Below, piece by piece: positions 26,969-36,734 of a stretch of DNA of 64,000 bases. Positions within the stretch are counted from its first letter, which is position 1; every line of letters starts with the position of its first letter. Source of the DNA: Streptomyces radiopugnans (GTDB lineage Bacteria > Actinomycetota > Actinomycetes > Streptomycetales > Streptomycetaceae); assembly GCF_900110735.1 (NCBI RefSeq), contig NZ_FOET01000009.1, forward strand, positions 1 to 64,000. Reading direction: 5' to 3'. The notes below the pieces were generated by a model. The model saw only the letters and a program-made list of their open reading frames with translations. It was not told the origin of the DNA and made no database searches. Made by a program: the position numbers and the translations under genes.

Positions 26969-28300
26969 ATGGCTTGCGTGAGCTATCCGTACGATGCCCC
27001 AGTATCGCAGTCGCTGTACGACCGTGCCGCCGTCGTGACGCCCGGAGGCGTGAATTCTCCGGTGCGCGCCTTCCGCGCCGTGGGCGGTACGCCCCGCTTC
27101 ATGGTGTCCGGTACCGGTCCGTACCTCACCGACGCCGACGGCCGTGAGTACGTGGACCTCGTGTGCTCCTGGGGCCCGATGGTCCTCGGGCACGCCCACC
27201 CCGCCGTGGTGGAGGCGGTGCGCGCGGCGGTCGCGCGCGGCACGTCCTTCGGCACGCCCGGCGAGGGCGAGGTCGAACTGGCCGAGGAGATCGTCGCCCG
27301 CATCGCCCCCGTCGACCAGGTACGGCTGGTCTCCTCCGGCACCGAGGCCACGATGTCCGCGATCCGCCTGGCGCGCGGTTTCACCGGGCGGGCCAAGGTG
27401 GTCAAGTTCGCCGGCTGCTACCACGGGCACGTCGACGCCCTGCTGGCCGCCGCCGGCTCGGGCGTGGCCACCTTCGCCCTGCCCGACACCCCCGGTGTGA
27501 CGGGCGCGCAGGCCGGGGACACGCTGGTGCTGCCGTACAACGATCTGGACTCGGTCGCCGCCGCCTTCGCCGCGCACCCCGGCGAGATCGCGTGCGTGAT
27601 CACCGAGGCGTCGCCGGGCAACATGGGCGTCGTGCCGCCGCGCGACGGCTTCAACGCCGGGCTCAAGCGCCTGTGCGAGGAGAACGGGGCGCTGTACGTC
27701 TCGGACGAGGTGATGACGGGCTTCCGCGTCTCCAAGGCCGGCTGGTACGGCCTGGACGGCGTCGTGCCGGACCTGATGACCTTCGGCAAGGTGATGGGCG
27801 GCGGCTTCCCGGCCGCGGCCTTCGGCGGCCGGGCCGACGTGATGGCGCACCTCGCCCCCGCCGGCCCCGTCTACCAGGCCGGCACCCTCTCCGGGAACCC
27901 GGTCGCCACCGCCGCCGGCCTCGCCCAGCTCCGCCTGCTGGACGACGCGGCGTACGAGCGGCTGGACGCCGTCTCCGCGCGGATCCGCGCCCTGGTCGCC
28001 GAGGCGCTCACCGAGGCGGGCGTGGCCCACCGGCTGCAGAACGCGGGCAACATGTTCTCGGTCTTCTTCACCGACGAGGAGGTGGCGGACTACGACGCGG
28101 CCAGGCGCCAGGAGTCGTTCCGCTTCACCGCCTTCTTCCACGAGATGCTGGCCCGGGGCGTCTACCTGCCGCCCTCGGCCTTCGAGTCCTGGTTCGTCTC
28201 CACCGCCCACGACGACCGGGCCGTCGAGCGGATCGCCGCCGCCCTGCCGGCGGCCGCACGCGCCGCCGCGCGGGCCACCGCCGGAGAGGAGGGGGCATGA
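26969..28300 (+). CDS. hemL: glutamate-1-semialdehyde 2,1-aminomutase
   Basis: A 443-residue PLP enzyme that converts glutamate-1-semialdehyde, the product of HemA, to 5-aminolevulinate. Seen: [10 protein letters not shown] near the N terminus, SSGTEA (122-127) for PLP phosphate, SDEVMTGFR for the PLP ring, and the Schiff-base Lys274 in TFGKVMGGG. Length is normal. ATG 26969 was taken; GTG 26978 is an alternative. Its stop overlaps the next start (ATGA), placing it in an operon with the phosphatase gene. It lies ~11 kb from hemB rather than in the rex-hem operon. Confidence 0.97.
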   Translation: MACVSYPYDAPVSQSLYDRAAVVTPGGVNSPVRAFRAVGGTPRFMVSGTGPYLTDADGREYVDLVCSWGPMVLGHAHPAVVEAVRAAVARGTSFGTPGEGEVELAEEIVARIAPVDQVRLVSSGTEATMSAIRLARGFTGRAKVVKFAGCYHGHVDALLAAAGSGVATFALPDTPGVTGAQAGDTLVLPYNDLDSVAAAFAAHPGEIACVITEASPGNMGVVPPRDGFNAGLKRLCEENGALYVSDEVMTGFRVSKAGWYGLDGVVPDLMTFGKVMGGGFPAAAFGGRADVMAHLAPAGPVYQAGTLSGNPVATAAGLAQLRLLDDAAYERLDAVSARIRALVAEALTEAGVAHRLQNAGNMFSVFFTDEEVADYDAARRQESFRFTAFFHEMLARGVYLPPSAFESWFVSTAHDDRAVERIAAALPAAARAAARATAGEEGA

Positions 28301-29106
28301 CGGACGAGCCGAACGCGGGCGCCCCGAACCCGGCGGAGTCCGCGGACCCCGCGGGCATGACGGACCCGGCGGACGTGGCGGTCACCGGCGAGACGGCGGG
28401 GGAGCGCGAGCAGCACGGCGGCGGGAAGCGCACCGTCGTCCACCTGATGCGGCACGGCGAGGTGGAGAACCCCCAGGGGATCCTCTACGGGCGCCTGCCC
28501 GGCTACCACCTCTCCGACCTGGGCCGCCGCATGGCCGAGCGGGTCGCCGAGCACCTGGCCGGGCGCGACATCACCCATGTCGTCGCCTCCCCGCTGGAGC
28601 GCGCCCAGGAGACCGCCTCGCCGATCGCCAAGGCCCACGGCCTGGACGTGGCCAGCGACGAGCGGCTGATCGAGGCGGAGAACATCTTCCAGGGCAAGAC
28701 CTTCGGTGTCGGGGACGGGGCCCTGCGGCGGGTCGCGAACTGGCCGCACCTGCGCAACCCCTTCCGCCCGTCGTGGGGCGAGCCGTACATCGACCAGGTG
28801 GTGCGGATGATGGCGGCGCTGGAGGCCGCCCGGGACGCCGCCCGCGGCCACGAGGCGCTGTGCGTCAGCCACCAGCTGCCGATCTGGACGGTGCGCAGCT
28901 TCGTCGAACGCCGCCGGCTGTGGCACGACCCGCGCAGGCGGCAGTGCACCCTGGCGTCGCTGACCACCTTCACCTTCGTCGGGGACCGGATCGTCTCGGT
29001 CGGCTACAGCGAGCCCGCCCGCGAGCTGGTGCCGCCGCACCTGAGGGCCGGGGCGAAGCCGGCCAGGGGGCAGGCGGGGGGCAGCGGCCCGGGGTTCGGG
29101 GCCTGA
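28297..29106 (+). CDS. histidine phosphatase family protein (phosphoglycerate-mutase-like)
   Basis: A 269-residue protein with the phosphohistidine motif MRHGE (R52, H53, G54), a downstream [10 protein letters not shown], and the second His in CVSHQLP. The first ~45 residues are Ala/Asp/Glu-rich and likely disordered. It overlaps hemL by 4 bases. Such enzymes remove phosphate from small molecules or proteins; the substrate is unknown. Confidence 0.9.
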   Translation: MTDEPNAGAPNPAESADPAGMTDPADVAVTGETAGEREQHGGGKRTVVHLMRHGEVENPQGILYGRLPGYHLSDLGRRMAERVAEHLAGRDITHVVASPLERAQETASPIAKAHGLDVASDERLIEAENIFQGKTFGVGDGALRRVANWPHLRNPFRPSWGEPYIDQVVRMMAALEAARDAARGHEALCVSHQLPIWTVRSFVERRRLWHDPRRRQCTLASLTTFTFVGDRIVSVGYSEPARELVPPHLRAGAKPARGQAGGSGPGFGA

Positions 29107-29185
29107 GAGGTTCGCGCCGCCGTCCGGCGGGAGGCCGCGGGACGGCGGCGGAGACGGCCGCGGCCGTCCGGCGATCCCCGCTCCG

Positions 29186-29201
29186 TGTGAGGCAAGTCAC
29201 A
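29186..29201. promoter_or_regulatory. Crp-like palindrome upstream of tlpA-ccdA-resB-ccsB
   Basis: TGTGAGGCAAGTCACA is a perfect TGTGA-N6-TCACA palindrome and fits the S. coelicolor Crp consensus recalled as GTGN6GNCAC. It lies ~95 bases before the thioredoxin-like lipoprotein gene. It is also a partial Rex-type site, as both share the half-site spacing. Confidence 0.6.
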
Positions 29202-29294
29202 TCCGGGCGGGGGGAGTTGTCGGGTTATCGCCCGGTGGGGCCTTTTGACGGGGGTGGGGGAACGCCCGCGCGGGGCGCATGGGAAACTTTTCAC

Positions 29295-29912
29295 ATGTTT
29301 CTTCGCGCCATCGGCTCTCCGGGCCGCTCCCGGCTGTCCGCGGCCGTCACCGCCGCGGTGGCCTGCGCACTGCTCCTGTCGGGCTGCGGCGGGGACGGCG
29401 GTCAGCAGCAGAGCGGCGGTTCCGGCAAGAACTACGTGGAGGGGACGGGCGCGGTCACCAGGGTGAAGCCCGCCGACCGCGAGCCCGCCCCCGAACTCTC
29501 CGGCGAGACGGTCGACGGGGAGCGGCTGGACGTCGCCGACTACCGGGGCCAGGTCGTGGTCCTCAACGTCTGGGGATCGTGGTGCCCGCCCTGCCGCGCC
29601 GAGATGCCGCACCTGGTGAAGGTGGCCGAGGAGACCGAGGACCAGGGGGTGCGGTTCGTCGGGATCAACACCCGGGACCTCGACCGGGTGCCGGCCCAGC
29701 GCTTCGAGGACGAGTACGAGGTCCCCTACCCCAGCCTCTACGACCCCTCGGGCAAGCTCCTGCTGCGCTTCCCCAAGGGCAGTCTCAACCCGCAGGCCAT
29801 CCCCTCCACCCTCGTCCTCGACCGGGAGGGGAGGATCGCGGCCCGGGCCCTGAAGCCGCTCGGTGAGGAGGAGCTCCGCTCCATCATCGACCCCCTGGCC
29901 AAGGAGAAGTGA
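29295..29912 (+). CDS. TlpA/ResA-type thioredoxin lipoprotein
   Basis: A 205-residue secreted protein: signal peptide with lipobox Cys31 (LLLSGC), a short linker, then a thioredoxin domain from ~65 with active site WCPPC (96-100) and the cis-Pro region AIPSTLVLD. It should keep the CXXCH cysteines of apocytochrome c reduced outside the membrane, taking electrons from CcdA. It leads the cytochrome c maturation genes, and its stop lies only a few bases before the ccdA start. No strong ribosome site precedes ATG 29295. Confidence 0.92.
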   Translation: MFLRAIGSPGRSRLSAAVTAAVACALLLSGCGGDGGQQQSGGSGKNYVEGTGAVTRVKPADREPAPELSGETVDGERLDVADYRGQVVVLNVWGSWCPPCRAEMPHLVKVAEETEDQGVRFVGINTRDLDRVPAQRFEDEYEVPYPSLYDPSGKLLLRFPKGSLNPQAIPSTLVLDREGRIAARALKPLGEEELRSIIDPLAKEK

Positions 29913-29917
29913 GGCGG

Positions 29918-30682
29918 ATGCTCCACCTCGCCTCCGCCACGGGGATCAACGAGACCGTCCTGTCGGGCGGTCTGCTGCTGGCGATCCCCGTCGCGCTGCT
30001 GGGCGGGCTGGTGTCGTTCTTCTCCCCGTGCGTCCTGCCGCTCGTCCCCGGCTACCTCTCCTACGTCACGGGAATCGGCGGCGCGGACCTGGCCGAGGCG
30101 CGCCGGGGGCGGATGGCGCTCGGCGCCTCCCTGTTCGTCGCGGGCTTCACGGCGGTCTTCGTCTCGGGCGGAGCCCTCTTCGGATACTTCGGCCAGACGC
30201 TCCTGGAGCACCAGGAGACGATCAGCCGCGTCCTGGGCGTGGTCCTGATCGCGATGGGCCTGCTCTTCGCGGGTCTGCTGAAGGGGGTCGGGCAGCGCGA
30301 GTTCCGCTTCCACCGCAGGCCGGCCGTGGGCCTGACCGGCGCCCCCGTGCTCGGCGTGCTCTTCGGCGTCGGCTGGACCCCGTGCCTGGGGCCCACGCTG
30401 ACCGCCGTCAACGCGCTGGCGCTCAGCGAGGCGAGCGCGGGGCGGGGAGCGCTGCTGACGGTCGCCTACTGCCTGGGCCTGGGCCTGCCGCTGATACTGG
30501 CGGCGGTGGCCTTCCGGCGGGCGATCGGCGCCTTCGCCGCGGTCAAGCGGCACTACGCGTGGGTCATGCGGATCGGCGGGGGGATGCTGATCGCGCTGGG
30601 GGTCCTGATGCTCACCGGGGTGTGGGACCTGCTGCTGACCGAGATGCGCACCTGGACCGACAGCTTCACCGTAGGGATCTGA
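29918..30682 (+). CDS. ccdA: cytochrome c biogenesis protein CcdA
   Basis: A 254-residue polytopic membrane protein with about six helices. The paired cysteines that pass electrons across the membrane are seen in SPCVLPLVPGYLSYV and GVGWTPCLGPTL. It carries reducing power from cytoplasmic thioredoxin to the TlpA/ResA protein encoded just upstream. ATG 29918 was chosen over GTG 29909 because the ribosome site would be too close for the latter. Confidence 0.95.
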   Translation: MLHLASATGINETVLSGGLLLAIPVALLGGLVSFFSPCVLPLVPGYLSYVTGIGGADLAEARRGRMALGASLFVAGFTAVFVSGGALFGYFGQTLLEHQETISRVLGVVLIAMGLLFAGLLKGVGQREFRFHRRPAVGLTGAPVLGVLFGVGWTPCLGPTLTAVNALALSEASAGRGALLTVAYCLGLGLPLILAAVAFRRAIGAFAAVKRHYAWVMRIGGGMLIALGVLMLTGVWDLLLTEMRTWTDSFTVGI

Positions 30683-30683
30683 G

Positions 30684-32561
30684 ATGCCCACAGCCGATGT
30701 CGGGAACGCTCCCGAGAACACCCGGACCGGCGCCGACGAGCAGGAGGCGGGCGGCCGGATCTCCACCGCCCCCCGCGAGGACCCTGGCACCGACGCACCC
30801 GCCCTGGGGCCGGTGGGCTGGGCCCGCTGGTTCTGGCGGCAGCTCACCTCGATGCGGGTCGCGCTGATCCTGCTCTTCCTGCTCTCGCTCGCCGCCGTGC
30901 CCGGCTCGCTGATCCCGCAGAACGGCGCGGACGCCTTCGCCGTGCGGGACTTCAAGGAGCGCAACGGGACGCTGGCGGAGGTCTACGACGAGCTCCAGCT
31001 CTTCGACGTCTACAGCTCGGTGTGGTTCTCCGCGATCTACATCCTGCTGTTCGTCTCGCTCATCGGCTGCATCGTCCCGCGCAGCTGGCAGTTCGTCGGC
31101 CAGCTCCGCTCCCGTCCGCCGCGCGCGCCGCGCCGGCTGACCAGGATGCCCGCCCACACCACCTGGCGCACCGACGCCGAGCCGGAGCGGGTGCTCCGGG
31201 CGGCGCGGACGCTGCTGCGCGGGCGCCGCTTCCGCACGTCCCTGACCGAGGAGCCCGGCGGGCCGGACGGTTCCGGCGGAGCCGGCGGGTCCGGCCCAGG
31301 GGGATCGGTCGCCGCCGAGAAGGGCTATCTGCGCGAGGCCGGGAACCTCGTCTTCCACGTCTCGCTGATCGTGATGCTGCTCGCCTTCGCGGCGGGGCAG
31401 CTGTGGAACTCCGAGGGCGGCAAGCTCGTGGTGGAGGGCGACGGGTTCTCCAACACGCTCGTCCACTACGACGACTTCACCTCCGGCTCGCTGTACGACA
31501 CCGACGACCTGGACGTCTTCGGCTTCACGCTGGAGGAGTTCCACGCCTCCTTCGAGCGAACCGGCCCGCAGCGCGGCACCGCGCGCACCTTCCGCGCCGA
31601 CGTCTCGTACTGGGAGGGCACGGACGGCGCGGAGAAGAAGACCTCCATCGAGGTCAACCACCCGCTGAAGGTCGGCGACTCCAAGGTCTTCCTGGTCGGC
31701 CACGGCTACGCGCCGGTCGTCACCGTCACCGACGGGCAGGGGAAGACGGCGTACCGGGGCCCGGTGCCGTTCCTGCCGCAGGAGAGCCTGGGCCTGACCT
31801 CCACGGGCGTCATCAAGGTCACCGACTACCGGAACAAGGACGGCGAGAAGGAGCAGCTCGGCTTCCAGGGCATCTTCACGCCCACCTACGGGATCGACGC
31901 CGAGCGCGGCCCGCACTCGACCTTCCCCGAGCTGGACTACCCGGTGCTCTCCCTCAACGCCTTCCACGGCGACCTGGGCGTCAACGCCGGGCTCCCGCAG
32001 AACGTCTACCAGCTCGACACCGACAAGATGGAGCAGTTCAAGGCCGAGGACGGCGACCTGTTCCGGGCCGACCTGCGCCCCGGGGAGTCGGTGGAGCTGC
32101 CGGACGGCGCGGGCACGCTGACGTTCGACCGCGTCGAGCAGTGGGCCAGCTTCCAGGTCTCCCAGGAGCCCGGGGAGGGCTGGGCGCTGGCCGGGGCCAC
32201 CGCCGCCGTGCTCGGCCTGGCCGGCTCGCTGTTCGTGCGGCGCCGCAGGGTGTGGGTCCGCGCCCGGCGCGGCGCGGACGGTGTCACCGTGGTGGAGATG
32301 GCCGGGCTGGGCCGCAGCGAGTCCGCACGGCTCCCCGAGGAGCTGGGCGACCTGGCCTTCGCCCTCCAGGACGACGCGCCGCCCGCGGCGGATCCGGGTG
32401 AGGGGGACCGTCCGGACGGGCAGGACCCGGCTCCCGGGCAGGACCCGGCCCCGGGGAAGGGCACCGGGGAGGACGCCGGGGGGAGCACGGGGGGGACCGC
32501 AGAAGACGTACCGGCTGCCACCGAGGACGCCGGCCCCTCGTCACGAGGAGAGAACGAGTGA
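30684..32561 (+). CDS. resB: cytochrome c biogenesis protein ResB (Ccs1)
   Basis: A 625-residue membrane protein of the system II heme-ligation complex. Helices near 56-75 (MRVALILLFLLSLAAVPGSL), ~115-135, ~220-240 and ~505-525 flank a large extracellular domain (~245-500). The C-terminal ~70 residues are a Pro/Gly/Asp-rich cytoplasmic tail with repeated QDPAPG units. With CcsB it moves heme out and attaches it to apocytochrome c. It starts one base after the ccdA stop and overlaps ccsB by 4 bases. Confidence 0.95.
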   Translation: MPTADVGNAPENTRTGADEQEAGGRISTAPREDPGTDAPALGPVGWARWFWRQLTSMRVALILLFLLSLAAVPGSLIPQNGADAFAVRDFKERNGTLAEVYDELQLFDVYSSVWFSAIYILLFVSLIGCIVPRSWQFVGQLRSRPPRAPRRLTRMPAHTTWRTDAEPERVLRAARTLLRGRRFRTSLTEEPGGPDGSGGAGGSGPGGSVAAEKGYLREAGNLVFHVSLIVMLLAFAAGQLWNSEGGKLVVEGDGFSNTLVHYDDFTSGSLYDTDDLDVFGFTLEEFHASFERTGPQRGTARTFRADVSYWEGTDGAEKKTSIEVNHPLKVGDSKVFLVGHGYAPVVTVTDGQGKTAYRGPVPFLPQESLGLTSTGVIKVTDYRNKDGEKEQLGFQGIFTPTYGIDAERGPHSTFPELDYPVLSLNAFHGDLGVNAGLPQNVYQLDTDKMEQFKAEDGDLFRADLRPGESVELPDGAGTLTFDRVEQWASFQVSQEPGEGWALAGATAAVLGLAGSLFVRRRRVWVRARRGADGVTVVEMAGLGRSESARLPEELGDLAFALQDDAPPAADPGEGDRPDGQDPAPGQDPAPGKGTGEDAGGSTGGTAEDVPAATEDAGPSSRGENE

Positions 32562-33694
32562 ACCCAGTGGACATCGCCGTCGCAGCGAACGAGAGCCTCG
32601 CCGAGTTCAGCAACCTGCTGATCAAGTCGGCGATGGCCGTGTACGCCCTGGCCTTCGTCGCGCACATCGTGGAGTGGGTGTTCGGCAGCCGCAGCAAGGT
32701 GGCCCGCACGGCCGCCGCGCTGACCGCCCGGGGCGCCCAGGGCGCCGGGAGGGCCAAGAGCCCCGAGAGCGCCGGAGAGAAGGGGGCCGGCAAGGTCTCC
32801 GTCACCGTGCGCACCTCCGGCGGCACGGAGGTGCTGGAGCGCCCCAGGATCGTCACCCGCTCCGCCCCGGGCCGCCGGGCCGGCGTGCCCGACGGTCCGG
32901 GCGCGGCCGGCGGCGACGAGCAGGGCGACCTGTACGGCCGGATCGCCGTCTCGCTCACCGTGCTGGCCTTCCTGCTGCACTTCGGCGCGGTGCTCACCCG
33001 CGCCCTGTCGGTGCAGCGCGCCCCCTGGGGCAACATGTACGAGTTCTCGACGGCCTTCTCGATGGTCGCCGTCGGCGCCTACCTGGCCTTCCTGGTGGCG
33101 AAGAAGAACATCCGCTGGATCGGGCTGCCGCTGGTCACCACCGTGCTGCTCGACCTGGGCCTGGCCATCGTGGTCTTCTACACCGAGAGCGACCAGCTCG
33201 TCCCGGCGCTCGACTCGTACTGGATGTGGATCCACGTCTCGCTGGCCATCGTGTGCGGCGCGCTGTTCTACCTCGGCGCGGTCTCCACGCTGCTGTACCT
33301 GTTCCGGGACCGCTACGAGGCCAAGCTGGAGGCCGGCGGCAGGCCGGGCGCCATCGCCACCTCCGTGCTGGAGCGGCTGCCCAGCTCCGCGTCGCTGGAC
33401 GGCTTCGCCTACCGCATCAACGCCGCCGTCTTCCCGTTCTGGACCTTCACCATCATCGCGGGCGCCATCTGGGCCGAGAACGCCTGGGGCCGCTACTGGG
33501 GCTGGGACCCCAAGGAGACCTGGTCGTTCATCACCTGGGTCGGCTACGCGGCGTACCTGCACGCCCGTGCCACGGCGGGCTGGAAGGGGCGCAGGGCGGC
33601 GTACCTGGCGCTGATCGCCTTCCTGTGCTTCCTGTTCAACTACTACGGCGTCAACATCTTCTTCGACGGCCTGCACTCCTACGGCGGGGTGTGA
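32558..33694 (+). CDS. ccsB: cytochrome c biogenesis protein CcsB (ResC/CcsA family)
   Basis: A 378-residue polytopic protein with the heme-handling tryptophan-rich motif WGRYWGWDPKETWSF. The first helix (~20-40) is followed by a ~75-residue charged cytoplasmic loop, then the CcsA-type core of about seven helices with conserved histidines (AFLLHFGAVL, SYWMWIHVSLA). It is the partner of ResB. GTG 32558 overlaps the resB stop. Confidence 0.96.
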   Translation: MNPVDIAVAANESLAEFSNLLIKSAMAVYALAFVAHIVEWVFGSRSKVARTAAALTARGAQGAGRAKSPESAGEKGAGKVSVTVRTSGGTEVLERPRIVTRSAPGRRAGVPDGPGAAGGDEQGDLYGRIAVSLTVLAFLLHFGAVLTRALSVQRAPWGNMYEFSTAFSMVAVGAYLAFLVAKKNIRWIGLPLVTTVLLDLGLAIVVFYTESDQLVPALDSYWMWIHVSLAIVCGALFYLGAVSTLLYLFRDRYEAKLEAGGRPGAIATSVLERLPSSASLDGFAYRINAAVFPFWTFTIIAGAIWAENAWGRYWGWDPKETWSFITWVGYAAYLHARATAGWKGRRAAYLALIAFLCFLFNYYGVNIFFDGLHSYGGV

Positions 33695-33742
33695 CCGTCC
33701 CGCCGTGGTGTGACGCCGTGGTGCGACGCGGGAGCGGCCCTC

Positions 33743-34183
33743 TCAGGAGGCGGCGGGCGGAGTGGTGTCCTCCGGCCCGCCGTTCTCCTTGTCGGCCTCC
33801 CTGGCGTTCTTCCGGTCGTCCTTACGGCCGTTCTTCCGGCCGTTCTTCCGGCCGTTCTCCTCACCGGGCTCCTGCTCCGGTTCCGGCGCCTGGGGCCGCT
33901 GCCGCCCGCGCTCGTTGATCGACTTCAGGAAGTCGGGGTTGTCGTCCGGCGCGACCCAGCGGCGCTCGTCGGGACGGGTGGCGCCGTAGGGCGCGTTCCT
34001 GCGCGGCCGCCCGGCCAGGAACCAGGCGATGGGCCCGAACAGCACCGAGCCGAAGAGCACGATGATGAAGACCCAGGCCAGCTTCGGCAGCTTGCGGACC
34101 TCGTTCTCGGGGGTGTTCAGGCAGTCGATGAAGGCGTAGATCCACACCGCCAGGATCAGAACGGTCGGAAGAAGCCTGAGCAT
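33743..34183 (-). CDS. PLDc_N domain membrane protein
   Basis: A 146-residue protein with two N-terminal membrane helices (LLPTVLILAVWIYAFIDCL and LAWVFIIVLFGSVLFGPIAWF), the PLDNc pattern seen at the N terminus of cardiolipin synthases but here on its own. The C-terminal ~70 residues are hydrophilic, ending in NGRK-type repeats coded by a 12-base repeat near 33825-33860. Function unknown. ATG 34183 has AGGGGG 9 bases upstream. It is divergent from mqnL. Confidence 0.88.
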   Translation of the reverse strand: MLRLLPTVLILAVWIYAFIDCLNTPENEVRKLPKLAWVFIIVLFGSVLFGPIAWFLAGRPRRNAPYGATRPDERRWVAPDDNPDFLKSINERGRQRPQAPEPEQEPGEENGRKNGRKNGRKDDRKNAREADKENGGPEDTTPPAAS

Positions 34184-34318
34184 TGGGCAACGCCCCCTGG
34201 AAGCGTGTAGTGCGGCAGGTGCCGGGCCCCGCGAGGGCCCGTGGTCCGGGGTGCCGGGCCGGAGTCGGAGGAGGCCCCGTGACACGCCCAGGGTAATCGG
34301 TGTCGGATACTTGCCCGT

Positions 34319-35770
34319 ATGGCATACGACGATCTCCGCTCGCTGCTGCGGGCCCTGGAGCGCGACGGCGACCTCGTACGGATCAAGGCCGAGGTCGATC
34401 CCCATCTGGAGGTCGGGGAGATCGTCGACCGGGTCCAGAAGTCCGGCGGCCCGGCGCTCCTGTTCGAGAACGTCAAGGGCTCCGGCATGCCGCTGGCGAT
34501 GAACGTCTTCGGCACCGACCGCCGCATGCTCAAGTCGCTGGGCCTGTCGTCCTACGACGACATCAGCGAGAAGATCGGCGGGCTGCTGCGGCCCGAACTG
34601 CCGCACGGCTTCGTCGGGGTGCGCGAGGCGTTCGGCAAGCTGGGCGCGATGGCGCACGTACCGCCGAGGAAGGTCAAGGACGCGCCCGTCCAGGAGGTGG
34701 TCCTCACCGGCGACGACGTCGACCTGGAGAAGCTGCCCGCGCTGTTCACCTGGCCGAAGGACGGCGGCTCCTTCTTCAACCTGGGCCTGACCCACACCAG
34801 GGACCCCGACAGCGGCATCCGCAACCTCGGCCTGTACCGGCTCCAGCGGCACGACAGGCGCACCATCGGGATGCACTGGCAGATCCACAAGGACAGCCGC
34901 AACCACTACCAGGTCGCCGCGCGCCGCGGCGAGCGGCTGCCGGTCGCCATCGCCTTCGGCTGCCCGCCCGCCGTCACCTACGCCTCCACCGCGCCGCTGC
35001 CGGGCGACATCGACGAGTACCTGTTCGCCGGCTTCCTCCAGGGCAAGCGGGTGGAGATGGTGGACTGCAAGACCGTGCCGCTCCAGGTCCCCGCCCGCGC
35101 CGAGGTGGTGCTGGAGGGCTGGCTGGAGCCGGGCAGGATGCTCCCGGAGGGGCCCTTCGGCGACCACACCGGCTTCTACACGCCGCAGGAGGACTTCCCC
35201 GCCCTGACCATCGACTGCGTGACGATGCGCAGACGCCCGGTCTTCCAGTCCATCGTCGTGGGCCGCCCGCCGACGGAGGACGGGCCGCTGGGCCGGGCGA
35301 CGGAACGCTTCTTCCTGCCGCTGCTGAAGATCATCGTCCCGGACATCGTGGACTACCACCTCCCCGAGGCGGGCGGCTTCCACAACTGCGCGATCATCTC
35401 GATCGACAAGAAGTACCCCAAGCACGCGCAGAAGGTGATGTCCGCCATCTGGGGCGCGCACATGATGTCGCTGACCAAGCTGATCGTCGTGGTGGACTCC
35501 GACTGCGACGTCCACGATCTGCACGAGGTCGCCTGGCGCGCCCTGGGCAACACCGACTACGCCCGCGACCTCCTCCTCACCGAGGGGCCGGTGGACCACC
35601 TCGACCACGCCTCCTACCAGCAGTTCTGGGGCGGCAAGGCCGGCATCGACGCCACCGCCAAGTGGCCCGAGGAGGGCTACACGCGCGACGGGGGGTGGCC
35701 GGACATGGTCCTGTCCGACCCCGGCACGGCCGAGAAGGTCAGCCGCCGCTGGCGGGAGTACGGGCTGTGA
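34319..35770 (+). CDS. mqnL: UbiD-family decarboxylase MqnL (menaquinone, futalosine pathway)
   Basis: A 483-residue UbiD-type protein (FENVKGSGMPLAMNVFGTDRR near the N terminus; ADYVLEG-type core with GPFGDHTGFYTP at ~280-291). UbiD enzymes use prenylated FMN made by a UbiX partner; the UbiX-type gene is at 38849. In the futalosine pathway MqnL is thought to decarboxylate the 6-naphthoate ring. The stop overlaps the mqnP start, so decarboxylase and prenyltransferase are translated together, supporting this role over general phenolic acid decarboxylation. Confidence 0.92.
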   Translation: MAYDDLRSLLRALERDGDLVRIKAEVDPHLEVGEIVDRVQKSGGPALLFENVKGSGMPLAMNVFGTDRRMLKSLGLSSYDDISEKIGGLLRPELPHGFVGVREAFGKLGAMAHVPPRKVKDAPVQEVVLTGDDVDLEKLPALFTWPKDGGSFFNLGLTHTRDPDSGIRNLGLYRLQRHDRRTIGMHWQIHKDSRNHYQVAARRGERLPVAIAFGCPPAVTYASTAPLPGDIDEYLFAGFLQGKRVEMVDCKTVPLQVPARAEVVLEGWLEPGRMLPEGPFGDHTGFYTPQEDFPALTIDCVTMRRRPVFQSIVVGRPPTEDGPLGRATERFFLPLLKIIVPDIVDYHLPEAGGFHNCAIISIDKKYPKHAQKVMSAIWGAHMMSLTKLIVVVDSDCDVHDLHEVAWRALGNTDYARDLLLTEGPVDHLDHASYQQFWGGKAGIDATAKWPEEGYTRDGGWPDMVLSDPGTAEKVSRRWREYGL

Positions 35771-36687
35771 GCTCCCTCACCGAGGGCGTCGCCGGGCCGC
35801 AGCCCGCCCGGCCCGCCGGCAGGGTCAGGGCGTTCCTGCGGCTGGTGATGATCGAGCACTCGGTCTTCGCGCTGCCCTTCGCCTACATCGCCTCGCTCAC
35901 CGCGATGTTCCTGGACGACGGCACCGTCCACTGGTGGGAGCTGTTCCTCGTCACCGTCGCGATGGTGGGGCTGCGGACCTTCGCGATGGCCGCCAACCGG
36001 ATCATCGACCGGGAGATCGACGCCCGCAACCCGCGCACCGCGGGGCGCGAGCTGGTCACCGGGGCGCTGTCGGTGCGCACCGCCTGGGCCGGGGCGCTCG
36101 CCGCGCTCGCCGTCTTCCTGGGGGCCGCCGCCCTGCTGAACCCGCTGTGCCTGGCGCTCGCGCCCGTCGCCGTGGTGCCGATGGTGGTCTACCCGTACGG
36201 AAAGCGGTTCACCGACTTCCCGCACGCCATACTCGGGCTCGCGCAGGCCATGGGGCCCGTGGGCGCCTGGATCGCGGTCACCGGCGCCTGGTCGTGGGAG
36301 GCGGCGGTCCTGGGCCTCGCGGTGGGCGTGTGGATCGGCGGCTTCGACCTGATCTTCGGCTGCCAGGACGTGGCCGCCGACCGGGCCCACGGAGTGCGGT
36401 CCGTCCCCGCCCGTTTCGGCATAGCCGCCGCGCTGTACGGGGCCCGCGGCTCCCACGCCGTCACCGTGGCGCTGCTGGCCTGGTACGGGGTGCTGACCGG
36501 AGCCGGTGCGCCGTACTGGGCCGGGCTGGCGGTCGTGGTGGCGGCGTTCGTCTACGAGCACTCCATCGTGCGGCCCGGCGACCTGTCCCGGCTGAACCGG
36601 GCGTTCTTCACCGTCAACGGCTTCATCGGGATGGCGCTGTTCGGCTGCGTCCTGCTCGACCTGGCGCTGCGCGGCCTGACGGTGTGA
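35767..36687 (+). CDS. mqnP: UbiA-family prenyltransferase MqnP
   Basis: A 306-residue integral membrane protein of about eight helices with both Asp-rich motifs: NRIIDREIDARN and GCQDVAADRAHG. It should attach the polyprenyl chain to 1,4-dihydroxy-6-naphthoate in menaquinone synthesis. GTG 35767 overlaps the mqnL stop by 4 bases. The next gene, a rhomboid, is convergent 47 bases away. Confidence 0.94.
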   Translation: MSSLTEGVAGPQPARPAGRVRAFLRLVMIEHSVFALPFAYIASLTAMFLDDGTVHWWELFLVTVAMVGLRTFAMAANRIIDREIDARNPRTAGRELVTGALSVRTAWAGALAALAVFLGAAALLNPLCLALAPVAVVPMVVYPYGKRFTDFPHAILGLAQAMGPVGAWIAVTGAWSWEAAVLGLAVGVWIGGFDLIFGCQDVAADRAHGVRSVPARFGIAAALYGARGSHAVTVALLAWYGVLTGAGAPYWAGLAVVVAAFVYEHSIVRPGDLSRLNRAFFTVNGFIGMALFGCVLLDLALRGLTV

Positions 36688-36734
36688 GGCGCGGCGGTGG
36701 CCCGGCCGGCGGCGAGCCCGGCCGGGCGAGCGGG

